Source: CALHVX01 sp039198065 (GTDB taxonomy: Bacteria; Pseudomonadota; Gammaproteobacteria; Pseudomonadales; Azotimanducaceae). Taken from it: 64,000 bases of DNA. Within the stretch, counting starts at the first letter, position 1; every line of letters begins with the position of its first letter. Positions 43,872 through 51,779 of this stretch are shown here, in pieces. The DNA is taken from positions 248,001 to 312,000 of the forward strand of contig JBCCTU010000001.1 in NCBI GenBank assembly GCA_039198065.1, given 5' to 3'. A program made the translations under genes and the position numbers. Below the pieces are notes generated by a model. It saw only the letters and a program-made list of their open reading frames with translations. It searched no databases and was not told the origin of the DNA.

Positions 43872-44699
43872 ATGGATTTGATTGTATTCGACCTCGACGG
43901 CACCTTGCTTAACAAGGCCTCGACGCTGTCCTCCTTTACCCGTGAAACGCTCTCGCTGCTGGCAGAGCAGGGCATCGGTTACACCATCGCTACCGGGCGT
44001 ACCCTCAACGACTGTCACGACATCCTCGATCAGAGTCGCTTTTTCTTACCGCAGGCCTATAAGAACGGCGTGGTCATCTGGAATCCGGATCACGAGCATT
44101 ACAGCCATACGACCTTTCTCACCCTCGGGGAGATTCAGGCTGTTGTCGAGGCGGCCATGAGCCACGACCTCAGCCCGTTTCTCTTTACGGTGGAAGCAGT
44201 GCATAGCCACCGCGTCTACCATCCACCATTGACGAGCGCAATTGAGCTGCAGCTCGCGGACCTGTTTCGCAGCCGCCGTGGCCTTGAGGTACGGCCGGTG
44301 AGCGAGCTGCCGGCGGATGCGGAGATCTCAAACATCAGCGCGCTGGGTGACCCCCACGCCGTTGAGGCCATTGAGGCGTTGGTCTCGGCCTCGCCAGGCC
44401 TCGTTGCCTACGCAGGTGTAGCACTCGAGGGTCAGCACCTGAAGTGGATCGACGTGCACCATGAGGATGCCAGCAAAGGAAATGCGGTAACCCTGTTGCG
44501 CCACGAACTCGGGGCTGAGCGCGTGCTCTGCTTTGGCGACAGCGACAACGATCTCAGCATGTTCCAGATCGCAGACGAAGCGTACGCTCCCAGTAACGCA
44601 AAAGCCGAGCTCAAGGCCGCGGCTACGGCGGTCATCGGCGATCACGACGCCGATGGTGTGGCGCGCTTTCTTCGCGAGCGATTCAACCTCAGCAGCTAA
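43872..44699 (+). CDS. HAD-superfamily hydrolase, Cof type
   Basis: Phosphatase of the HAD-IIB (Cof) class, probably acting on small phosphorylated metabolites. In 275 residues: motif I IVFDLDGTLL, motif II ATGRTL, the cap domain (about 80-190), the conserved Lys in DASKGNAV and motif IV FGDSDNDLSMF. ATG 43872 gives the usual N-terminus; the upstream 16 residues lack similarity. Convergent with the aminotransferase gene, 6 bases apart. Confidence 0.9.
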   Translation: MDLIVFDLDGTLLNKASTLSSFTRETLSLLAEQGIGYTIATGRTLNDCHDILDQSRFFLPQAYKNGVVIWNPDHEHYSHTTFLTLGEIQAVVEAAMSHDLSPFLFTVEAVHSHRVYHPPLTSAIELQLADLFRSRRGLEVRPVSELPADAEISNISALGDPHAVEAIEALVSASPGLVAYAGVALEGQHLKWIDVHHEDASKGNAVTLLRHELGAERVLCFGDSDNDLSMFQIADEAYAPSNAKAELKAAATAVIGDHDADGVARFLRERFNLSS

Positions 44700-44705
44700 G
44701 CCCGC

Positions 44706-45875
44706 TCAGGTAAGCATGCCTTCGATTCGATCGAATGCGTTGCCGAGACCGGCTTCGTCGACCGTGAGGCTGAGGCGTACGTAGTTGCTCGCGCTGGGTC
44801 CAAAGGCCGCGCCGGGAATGGTTGAGATCCCTGCCAAATCTAACAATCGGTCGGCAAAGTCTTCGCCGCTGTTTGCAACGCGGCTCGAATCGATCATCAC
44901 GAACATGCCGGCTTCAGGAACGAAACAATCGAGCCCCTTAATGCTACGCAGCCGATCGACGGCATAGTCGCGGCGCGCCTGATAGGCACGCCGCATCCGT
45001 TCGACGTCTTCGGCGTCGTTTTCCAGGGCCCACACCGCGGCGTCCTGAATGAACTGGCTGACGCCGAACAGGGCCGCGCCGGAAAAGCGTGTTGCCGCAG
45101 CCACCAGCTCCGGGGCGCCGACGAGCCAACCGACGCGCCAGCCGCTCATGGCGTGGGACTTCGACAGTCCGTCGATGATGCCGATGTTGCTGATGTCATT
45201 AGTACACTTCAGCAGCGATCGATGCGGCGTCTCGAACGTGATGAGGGAATAGACTTCGTCGCAGAGCAGCCATACACCGCGCTCGCGACAGGCGCTTGCC
45301 AGCCGCCGTAACGAAGGTTCCGGAATGATGTTACCGAGGGGATTTCCCGGCGTGTTTATGAGCACTGCCCGAGTGTTGGCGTCGATACGGTCAACGAGTT
45401 CATCAACGTCGAGCTCGAAGCGTGGTTGTGTCAACGGTACGGTGCGCACCTCGGCACCAAGGGTGGTGAAAATGCTCTGGTACCCGACGTACATGGGTTC
45501 AGGTACGACCACAGCGCTCCCCGGATCGAGAATGCTGGCGAACACGGCGAACAGTGCCGCGGTAGCACCGGGAAAGATGACGACGTCGTCGGCCGTGAAC
45601 TCAGTGCCTGTCCCGCGATACTCAAGGTGCGCAATCGCCCGGCGGAGAGACAGTTCGCCTGCGGCTGGCGAATAGTGCGTGCGCCCGGCGTGGATTGCGC
45701 GAATCACTTCGTCTGTGATTTCCCGCGGCGTGTCGAAGTCCGGGTCGCCAACGCTTAACAGCAGAATGTCATCGCCCTTCTCCAACCGGTCGAGGGCGTC
45801 GTAGTGAACGCGCCAGACGTCGCTGTCCGGCCGTGCGAGCCGGCCGCTCGCTTCGCTGAGTTTCAGCTGGGTCAT
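44706..45875 (-). CDS. aruH: PLP-dependent aminotransferase, arginine:pyruvate transaminase (AruH)-like
   Basis: Fold-type I class I/II aminotransferase of 389 residues. GDDILLLSVGDPDFDTP, THYSPAAGELSLR, NTPGNPLG and the PLP-lysine motif LSKSHAMSGWRVGWLVG are present. The N-terminal segment and the active-site region match AruH of Pseudomonas closely as I recall that sequence, and the upstream gene encodes an AruI-like decarboxylase 18 bases away. Together they would convert arginine to 2-ketoarginine and then 4-guanidinobutyraldehyde. Other aromatic or aspartate transaminase roles remain possible. Confidence 0.8.
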   Translation of the reverse strand: MTQLKLSEASGRLARPDSDVWRVHYDALDRLEKGDDILLLSVGDPDFDTPREITDEVIRAIHAGRTHYSPAAGELSLRRAIAHLEYRGTGTEFTADDVVIFPGATAALFAVFASILDPGSAVVVPEPMYVGYQSIFTTLGAEVRTVPLTQPRFELDVDELVDRIDANTRAVLINTPGNPLGNIIPEPSLRRLASACRERGVWLLCDEVYSLITFETPHRSLLKCTNDISNIGIIDGLSKSHAMSGWRVGWLVGAPELVAAATRFSGAALFGVSQFIQDAAVWALENDAEDVERMRRAYQARRDYAVDRLRSIKGLDCFVPEAGMFVMIDSSRVANSGEDFADRLLDLAGISTIPGAAFGPSASNYVRLSLTVDEAGLGNAFDRIEGMLT

Positions 45876-45893
45876 GATCTGTCGGGTGTCCGT

Positions 45894-47594
45894 TTAGCTG
45901 TACCAGTTGCCGCTCGGCTGGGATAAAAGTTGCTCCTGATCGATTAGAAGCAGGTTCGGCCGCTGCTCGGCTACCGCTGCGTCGCGAGCGCGGCGCAGGT
46001 CCCTGGCCAGTTCGTTCCAGTCCCCTGGAGTGTAGGCGGTAATCCCGTAAGCCTCGGCGATGGTGCGGAAGTCGGGTGAAGAAATGTCCGTTGAGCGATT
46101 CGACACGCCCCGGGCGTCGAGGCTGTTTTCGATCTCTTCGTAACCGCGATTGCACCAGATGAGCACTGTGACGGGCAGTTGCGCATCAACGCCCGTTGCA
46201 AGTTCCGGCAACGTGAACTGAGCCCCGCCATCGCCGATGATGGCCAGCACGTGCGAAGCGGTTCCAGCGGCGGCACCGAAGGCTGCGGGAATCGCGTAGC
46301 CGAGCGTGCCGAAGCCGCTCGCGCTATGGAAATAGCTGCGCGGCCGAGCGCGTTCGAAGAGCCAGGTTGCGTAGTAGGTGGGTCGGGTTGAGTCACCAAC
46401 GACGCAGCTCTCGGGCAAGGTTGAATTAATGGTCTCGAAAAAACGTCGAAACTCTGGCTGCGCGTGGGGTTCCCGGGCCATGGCCGTGCGCGCTGCCTGA
46501 ACCCGAGTGGTGCCGGTTGTTAGTCGATTGGCCGCGGGCCCAGCGAGCCTGTCGAGCAGCACCGGCAGCGCGGCTTCGACCGCCGTGCAAAGACTGAGCA
46601 GAGGCGTGTGGTTGCGGTTCAACTGTCCCGGATCGATATCGATACGTAAGAGGTCGCCGGTGAAGCCGAACGGTCCTGCCATCAACAGATCGTAGTCGGT
46701 TTCACTGAACTCTGTGCCGAGCGCAAGGACACAGTCGCTGGTACGAAGGACATCGGCAACGGTGGGCGCCGACGGGCTGCTGCCCAGTGCCAGTGGGTGC
46801 GTCGGTGAAATCAAACCTTTAGCGTTCACAGTGTTGGCGACCGGAGCGTCGAGCGTTTCAGCGAGGCGTTGCAGAAGCGTTGGATCACAGCGTTGGCTAC
46901 CGCCCCCGAGCAGCAGCGCGGGTTGTTGGGCGGCCTGCAGTCGTTTCGCCATTGAATCGATTGTGGCCTGGTGCGCCGTTGCTGATTGATGGCGGCCGTA
47001 GCGGGTGCTTCGGCTGGTGAAACGGTCTGAGAACTCATCGAGGAGTGCCGCGTTGGCGGCCGACTCCATGACATCGAGCGGTATTTCAATGTGCGCGGGT
47101 CCAGGCCGTTCCTGTTCGAAGATCAACCAGGCCCGTTCTAGCGCTGGAATCAGGTCCGTTGCGTGGCGAATCTGCAGGCTTTCGCGGCAAAACGAACGCG
47201 CGGCGGCCTGTTGATCCGGCAGCTCGTGCAACTTGCCGAACCGTTTTCCAAGGTCGGGTAACGCAGCGACGGCTGTGATGACCAGCACGGGAACGGAATC
47301 GGCGAGCGCCTGGCCCAATGGAGTGGCTGCGTTCAGCAACCCTGGCCCGCTGATGAGATAGCACACCCCCGGTTGCCCCGTGGCTCGGGCGTAGCCGTCG
47401 GCCATGAACGCCGCACCCTGTTCGTGGCGGGTCGTGATGTGTTGGATCGAGGACTGGTCCAGCCCGCGGTACAGCTCGAGCGTATGGTTGCCGGGTATGC
47501 CGAACACGTGACGCACACCGGCGCGCTCCAGCAGCCGCGTCATGGCTACGCCGCAGGAGAGCCCCGGGTCGTCAGCGTGGGGTTGATCATTCAT
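45894..47594 (-). CDS. aruI: Thiamine-diphosphate-dependent decarboxylase, 2-ketoarginine decarboxylase (AruI)-like
   Basis: 566 residues with the acetolactate synthase/pyruvate decarboxylase architecture. The N-terminal PYR domain has VFGIPGNHTLELYRGL and the activating Glu in TTRHEQGAAFMADGYAR. The central domain includes VANTVNAKGLISPTHPL, and the C-terminal PP domain has IIGDGGAQFTLPEL followed by WCNRGYEEIE. The PGNHTLELYRG stretch is characteristic of 5-guanidino-2-oxopentanoate decarboxylases. ATG 47594 was chosen over a frame extending to 47741. It is the first gene of a two-gene unit with the AruH-like transaminase. Its need for thiamine diphosphate parallels the TPP-controlled receptor 4 kb away. 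Confidence 0.8.
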   Translation of the reverse strand: MNDQPHADDPGLSCGVAMTRLLERAGVRHVFGIPGNHTLELYRGLDQSSIQHITTRHEQGAAFMADGYARATGQPGVCYLISGPGLLNAATPLGQALADSVPVLVITAVAALPDLGKRFGKLHELPDQQAAARSFCRESLQIRHATDLIPALERAWLIFEQERPGPAHIEIPLDVMESAANAALLDEFSDRFTSRSTRYGRHQSATAHQATIDSMAKRLQAAQQPALLLGGGSQRCDPTLLQRLAETLDAPVANTVNAKGLISPTHPLALGSSPSAPTVADVLRTSDCVLALGTEFSETDYDLLMAGPFGFTGDLLRIDIDPGQLNRNHTPLLSLCTAVEAALPVLLDRLAGPAANRLTTGTTRVQAARTAMAREPHAQPEFRRFFETINSTLPESCVVGDSTRPTYYATWLFERARPRSYFHSASGFGTLGYAIPAAFGAAAGTASHVLAIIGDGGAQFTLPELATGVDAQLPVTVLIWCNRGYEEIENSLDARGVSNRSTDISSPDFRTIAEAYGITAYTPGDWNELARDLRRARDAAVAEQRPNLLLIDQEQLLSQPSGNWYS

Positions 47595-47753
47595 AGAAAG
47601 GTCCGTAGCTCGGGACTCAAGACGGTGGTGTTCCGGCGCTGCCAGGAGGCGGGAGTGTAGCCAGGCTCCGGAAGCCCCGCTAACCTTTCTTAAAGGATGG
47701 ACTTGAGGCACGGACGTGTCGGTTCCGGCCGCGGTCATCACCAGCGGAGCACC

Positions 47754-48071
47754 ATGACTAAAGCATTCTCAGAGGCAGAGATCCGCGAACGCATCGCGAT
47801 CTTGAACAGCACCGGTAAGTCCAGCTGGTCGCTTACGGATGGAAAGCTGCAGCGCACGTTCCGATTCACGGATTTTGCTGCCGCTTGGGGGTTTATGAGC
47901 CAGTGTGCGCTCATCGCTGAACGCATGAATCATCATCCGGAGTGGTTCAATGTGTACAACCAGGTGCGGGTCGACCTGACGACGCACGACGCCGGGGGCA
48001 TCTCCGGTCTCGATTTCGAGCTGGCGAGTGCTATGGATCGCGTGGCGGCCCAGCTTGCGGGACGCGACTGA
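47754..48071 (+). CDS. phhB: 4a-hydroxytetrahydrobiopterin (pterin-4a-carbinolamine) dehydratase
   Basis: Recycles the pterin cofactor of phenylalanine hydroxylase. The 105 residues contain the family signature around NHHPEWFNVYNQVRVDL and THDAGGISGLDFELA. FRFTDFAAAWGFMSQCALIAE matches the first helix. ATG 47754 has CGGAG upstream. No phenylalanine hydroxylase gene is in the window, so a separate role, for example in molybdopterin handling, is not excluded. Confidence 0.92.
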   Translation: MTKAFSEAEIRERIAILNSTGKSSWSLTDGKLQRTFRFTDFAAAWGFMSQCALIAERMNHHPEWFNVYNQVRVDLTTHDAGGISGLDFELASAMDRVAAQLAGRD

Positions 48072-48112
48072 AAGCGCGGGCGTTTTCAATCTTTTCTGAT
48101 GAGGGTTAGCCG

Positions 48113-48547
48113 ATGACTACGAGCCATGACCGCAGCTACGACCAAAACAACGTTTTCGCCCGTATCTTGCGTGACGAGCTGCCGGCTCATCGGGTGTACG
48201 AGGATGACTATTCGCTCGCCTTTATGGATCTGATGCCGCAAACGGATGGCCATACGCTGGTTATCCCTAAGGATCCAACGGTTGATATTCTCGGTGCCGA
48301 TCCGGTAATCCTTGGGCATACGATGACTACGGTGCAGCGCGTTGCTGCTGCCGTTAAGTCGGCCTTTCAGTCGCCCGGGATCATGTTGGCGCAACTCAAC
48401 GGCGCTGCTGCCGGGCAAACGGTCTTTCATCTACACTTTCACATAATGCCGCGCTTTGAAGGCGTGGATTTCGCCATGCACGCCCGGGATGTCGCGGACG
48501 GTACGGTGCTTGCTGAGCACGCTGAACGCATTCGGAAGGAATTATGA
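48113..48547 (+). CDS. HIT-family nucleotide hydrolase/transferase
   Basis: 144-residue histidine-triad protein of the Hint/HinT type. NVFARILRDELPAHRVYEDDYSLAFMD is the first strand-helix unit, and the catalytic triad is HLHFHIMPR. It would hydrolyse nucleoside phosphoramidates or similar conjugates. ATG 48113 follows GAGGGTTAG. The stop overlaps the start of a small lipoprotein gene (ATGA). Confidence 0.93.
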   Translation: MTTSHDRSYDQNNVFARILRDELPAHRVYEDDYSLAFMDLMPQTDGHTLVIPKDPTVDILGADPVILGHTMTTVQRVAAAVKSAFQSPGIMLAQLNGAAAGQTVFHLHFHIMPRFEGVDFAMHARDVADGTVLAEHAERIRKEL

Positions 48548-48765
48548 ACGCCTCATTGCTCGCTGCCCGTCGACGCGTCGCTTGGCTCGCGGTTGTCGGC
48601 TGTTGCTGTGGTTTATCGGGTTGTCTCGTGACGACGGCGATCGGTGTGGCGGCGGAGACCGTTGAAGCTGGGGTGGGAATTACCGGCGCAGCCGTAGGCG
48701 CAACGGCGGGAGCCGTGGTTGATGTGGTCGACGGTGATGATGACGAGCCGTCTGGGAAGGATTGA
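48544..48765 (+). CDS. Small lipoprotein with glycine/alanine-rich core
   Basis: 73 residues: basic start, hydrophobic AWLAVVGCCCGLSGC with a lipobox (LSGC), then a Gly/Ala/Val/Thr stretch (GVGITGAAVGATAGAVVDVV) that could enter a membrane, and an acidic tail DGDDDEPSGKD. Translation is coupled to the HIT gene by ATGA. Similar tiny lipoproteins occur in proteobacteria without known function. Asp is absent at +2, so outer-membrane sorting is expected. Confidence 0.75.
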   Translation: MNASLLAARRRVAWLAVVGCCCGLSGCLVTTAIGVAAETVEAGVGITGAAVGATAGAVVDVVDGDDDEPSGKD

Positions 48766-48828
48766 CGTTTCACGTCGCCTGCGGACGTCCGGGTCCCAAC
48801 GGAGGTGCGTCTTACTCGGGTCGACTGA

Positions 48829-48852
48829 TCAGTACCAGGATCAGTACCAGGA
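48829..48852. repeat. Tandem 12-bp duplication over the protease stop codon
   Basis: TCAGTACCAGGA is repeated exactly at 48829-48840 and 48841-48852. On the minus strand each copy reads Ser-Trp-Tyr-stop, so the M48 gene ends at the first copy and a second in-frame copy of the same end follows. Confidence 0.9.
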
Positions 48853-49785
48853 ACCATGCCAGCGCCAGCGGGGCCGCGTTGGCGGAGCCGGCGCATCGCT
48901 GACAAGGAAGTGTGCCGGCCTCAGCGTGCTCGTGGGCAGATCTTCGGCGAGGGAGCGCAGCCGCTCGATGCGGTCGTCGGTATGGGGGTGAGTCCGTAGA
49001 AGTGCCGGATGCTCCTCTCGGCGTCCCGGTAGAAACACTCGGTCAAACCAGCTGCTCTGCACGCGTTCGATTTTCCGCAGGGCGCTCGCCAACCCTGCCG
49101 GGTCACCGGTGATGTCTACGGCAACCAGATCCGCGTGGTACTCCCGGGATCGTGACAGAGCGAGCTGCAGCAACGCACTCGCTCCCGGTACGAGCAGCAG
49201 AACGAGGGCACCGAGCACGGGTAGTTCGATGCCGAACAGCAGAGCGGGAACGCTGAGCAATATGAGCAGTTGCCCCAGCTGACCAAGCACACGCGTAACT
49301 CGCGAAAACGCGTCAGCCAGGCCCATGATGTGAATGTCCTGATGCCGAATGTGGCTCAACTCATGGGCCAGCACACCGGCCAGCTCGCGGGGGTTCAGGT
49401 GCTGCAGTAAACCTGCGGTGACGGCGACCGCGGCCTGGTCATCCTGACTGACGGCGAAGGCGTTCATGACGTTGCTGGGAATGTAGTAAAGCTGAGGTAT
49501 GGGCGTGAGGTTGGCACGCTGCGCCAGCGCTTCGAAGAGCTGGATCAGCTCGCCGGCGTTGCGCCGGGATAAGGGTTTTGCACGATAAGCACGAAGCACG
49601 AGTCGCGTACCAATCCGGGCGCTACTCGTTACTGTGGCAACGATGGCCACGGCGGCAAAGGCTAGCCCAAGGACCCCGGCGAACACCCAGCCGGAAATGC
49701 CGACCAGCACCGCCATACCACCGATGAGCAGTCGGGCCTGACTGCGATTCTCGGCGCGATAGCGTTCGCTTTGACTGCTGTCCAT
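48841..49785 (-). CDS. htpX: M48 membrane metalloprotease, HtpX-like
   Basis: Zinc endoprotease of the inner membrane, linked to quality control of membrane proteins. In 314 residues: two N-terminal helices (about 20-58), the zinc motif HELSH within GVLAHELSHIRHQDIHI, two further helices (about 170-215) and the third ligand region SRSREYHADLVAV. ALLRTHPHTDDRIERL near the end is typical of HtpX. A C-terminal tail of about 20 Pro/Arg/Trp-rich residues is extra. Start ATG 49785. The gene symbol reflects architecture; orthology was not tested. Confidence 0.85.
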   Translation of the reverse strand: MDSSQSERYRAENRSQARLLIGGMAVLVGISGWVFAGVLGLAFAAVAIVATVTSSARIGTRLVLRAYRAKPLSRRNAGELIQLFEALAQRANLTPIPQLYYIPSNVMNAFAVSQDDQAAVAVTAGLLQHLNPRELAGVLAHELSHIRHQDIHIMGLADAFSRVTRVLGQLGQLLILLSVPALLFGIELPVLGALVLLLVPGASALLQLALSRSREYHADLVAVDITGDPAGLASALRKIERVQSSWFDRVFLPGRREEHPALLRTHPHTDDRIERLRSLAEDLPTSTLRPAHFLVSDAPAPPTRPRWRWHGSWY

Positions 49786-49829
49786 GGAGTCGTGGTAATT
49801 GGTTTGGAGTCGGGCTGATGAGTCGAAGC

Positions 49830-50225
49830 TCAGGTTGTAGGGCTCGCTTCGTTCCTTGTGCCTTCACCGGGGGTGAGAAACAGAGCGCGGCAAGCGGTTG
49901 TGGTTTCTGCCGTATGCCATACTCCTTTAGGAACGATGATATAGCTTCCCGGCGTTCCGAGTCGCAGCCGCTGATCCCTGCCGTTGACGCGCAGAACGAA
50001 ATCCGTCGACCCCTCGAGGAGCAGCACCAGTTCGTCTCCCTTGGGGTGCATTTCCCAGACTCCCCAGGGCTCTGCCCAAGCAAAGGTCGACACCAGCGTG
50101 CGGCCGGTGAAGTCGCCGAGTTCTTCATAGAATTTCGGATGCACGTCCTTCAGTTCGAAGTTGAGCGACGGGGTGAGAATCGCTCGGGTGTCGTTCAGCT
50201 GGTGCACGGTCGATGAGTCTTGCAT
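49830..50225 (-). CDS. Cupin-domain protein
   Basis: 131 residues with one small cupin barrel: WGVWEMHPKGDELVLLLEGSTDFVL is motif 1 (with His and Glu), and GSYIIVPKGVWHTAET is motif 2 with the last His. An enzyme, or a sugar- or metal-binding role, cannot be separated by sequence. It lies 44 bases upstream of the HtpX-like gene on the same strand. Start ATG 50225; ribosome binding site weak. Confidence 0.82.
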   Translation of the reverse strand: MQDSSTVHQLNDTRAILTPSLNFELKDVHPKFYEELGDFTGRTLVSTFAWAEPWGVWEMHPKGDELVLLLEGSTDFVLRVNGRDQRLRLGTPGSYIIVPKGVWHTAETTTACRALFLTPGEGTRNEASPTT

Positions 50226-50498
50226 AGGTGCGTAATTCTTTCTGGGTGAGGTTGCTTGCCTGAACCAGTCCAGCCCAATTCAGAGAGAGGTCAGAGTGCG
50301 CCCTTAGTGAATCCATAGAGAGCCCTAACTGAGCCCTAATGGGGATTGGCAGGTGCGTGGCTGCCGCCTGGCGAGTACCTTAGCGCACCTCGCGCCTGAC
50401 CCGGAATGACGGACGCGAGCCCGAACCGCAGCTAATCATCGAAGAAAGGCCTAACGTGAGACGTTCGCCGATGCGCCCCCAACCTCTGCGCTCTGACT
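50226..50498. other. Gap upstream of the MFS gene
   Basis: Divergent intergenic region of 273 bases. It holds GAGCCCTAA twice (direct repeat near 50320-50340), and a possible 19-codon ORF starting at GTG 50456 after GAAGAAAGG that ends at 50515, inside the MFS start region. No clear promoter or terminator was assigned. Confidence 0.4.
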
Positions 50499-51734
50499 GT
50501 GCCTGTCCCCGGTAGTGCCGATGACCGGTTCGCGGCGTTCCGCTACGCCGCCTATCGCTTGTTCTGGGTTGCGCGCTTCAGCACCAGTCTGGCGATACAG
50601 ATTGTATCGGTTGCCGTTGGCTGGCAGATCTACGATTTAACCCACGATCCGGCAGACCTCGGCATCGTCGGGCTGGTGCAGTTCATGCCGCTGCTGTTGC
50701 TCGCGCTGGTAACCGGGAGTGTTGCGGATCGCTACGGTCGGCGAAACGTTATGGCTCTTGCACTGCTGGCGCAACTGGGCTGCGCTCTGGCGATTCTGGT
50801 GTATTCCTATAACGGCCTCACGTCGCCTGTGCCCGTGTTCATCGCGCTAACGGGGTTCGGCGTTGCGCGCGCGTTCTTTGGGCCAGCATCCCAGTCGCTG
50901 GTCGTGAACCTAGTCCCGACTGAGGTGTTTCCCAACGCGGTCGCATGGAACTCGTCTTCCTGGCAGGTCGCGTCGATCGGTGGCCCGGTGCTTGGCGGGT
51001 TGCTCTACGGCGCGGGCGCATCGACAGCATACGGCGTTGCCGTAGGCCTTTATCTCTTGGCAAGCCTCCTCGTAGTTCGGGTTCCCCAACCCGCTCAGCC
51101 AGCGGCTGTTGCGACGACGGACCTGTCTTCGGTGTTTGATGGGCTGCGGTTCATTCGGCGCGAGAAGGTGGTCCTCGGAGCGATTTCATTGGATCTGTTC
51201 GCGGTGATGTGCGGCGGCGCAGTTGCCCTACTTCCGGTCTACGCCCGTGATGTGCTCGAGCTGGGACCGATTGGCCTGGGTTGGCTTCGGGCGGCGCCGG
51301 GGATTGGCGCGCTGCTCATGGCCGGCTATCTCGCGACCGCACCGTTCAAGGATCACGCCGGGCGCATCCTGCTGGTGTTCGTTGCGCTGTTTGGTTTGTC
51401 GACCGTGCTTTTTGGTCTGTCCACCATCACGTGGCTTTCCATACTTGCTCTTGGCCTCGTTGGCGCAACGGACATGGTGAGCGTCTATGTTCGTGAAACA
51501 CTGCTGCAGCTGTGGACGCCGGATGCGGTTCGGGGCCGGGTGAATGCGGTCAATATGGTGTTCCTTGGCGCATCAAATGAACTTGGTGAGTTCCGTGCGG
51601 GCATGATGGCCGCCTGGCTTGGTGCTGTGCCCGCGGTCGTGTTTGGTGGGGTTGGGGCTGTAGCTATAGCCGGGCTCTGGGCGTGGCTGTTCCCAGCGCT
51701 GCGCGACACGCGGCATCTCGACCGGCGGGGCTGA
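50499..51734 (+). CDS. MFS transporter, EntS/MFS_3-like
   Basis: 411-residue major facilitator of the group that includes enterobactin and macrolide exporters. Features: FRYAAYRLFWVARFSTSLAIQIVSVAVGWQIY at the start (given in pieces in the literature as a family hallmark), GSVADRYGRRNVM as the loop 2-3 motif, and QLWTPDAVRGRVNAVNMVF in the second half. Twelve helices are expected. The GTG start has no strong ribosome binding site and may depend on a short upstream ORF. Substrate unknown; no siderophore genes nearby. Confidence 0.85.
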   Translation: MPVPGSADDRFAAFRYAAYRLFWVARFSTSLAIQIVSVAVGWQIYDLTHDPADLGIVGLVQFMPLLLLALVTGSVADRYGRRNVMALALLAQLGCALAILVYSYNGLTSPVPVFIALTGFGVARAFFGPASQSLVVNLVPTEVFPNAVAWNSSSWQVASIGGPVLGGLLYGAGASTAYGVAVGLYLLASLLVVRVPQPAQPAAVATTDLSSVFDGLRFIRREKVVLGAISLDLFAVMCGGAVALLPVYARDVLELGPIGLGWLRAAPGIGALLMAGYLATAPFKDHAGRILLVFVALFGLSTVLFGLSTITWLSILALGLVGATDMVSVYVRETLLQLWTPDAVRGRVNAVNMVFLGASNELGEFRAGMMAAWLGAVPAVVFGGVGAVAIAGLWAWLFPALRDTRHLDRRG

Positions 51735-51779
51735 CCTGCGCAGGATTCCAGCGCAAGTAAGCGGTTTATCAAGACGTGA

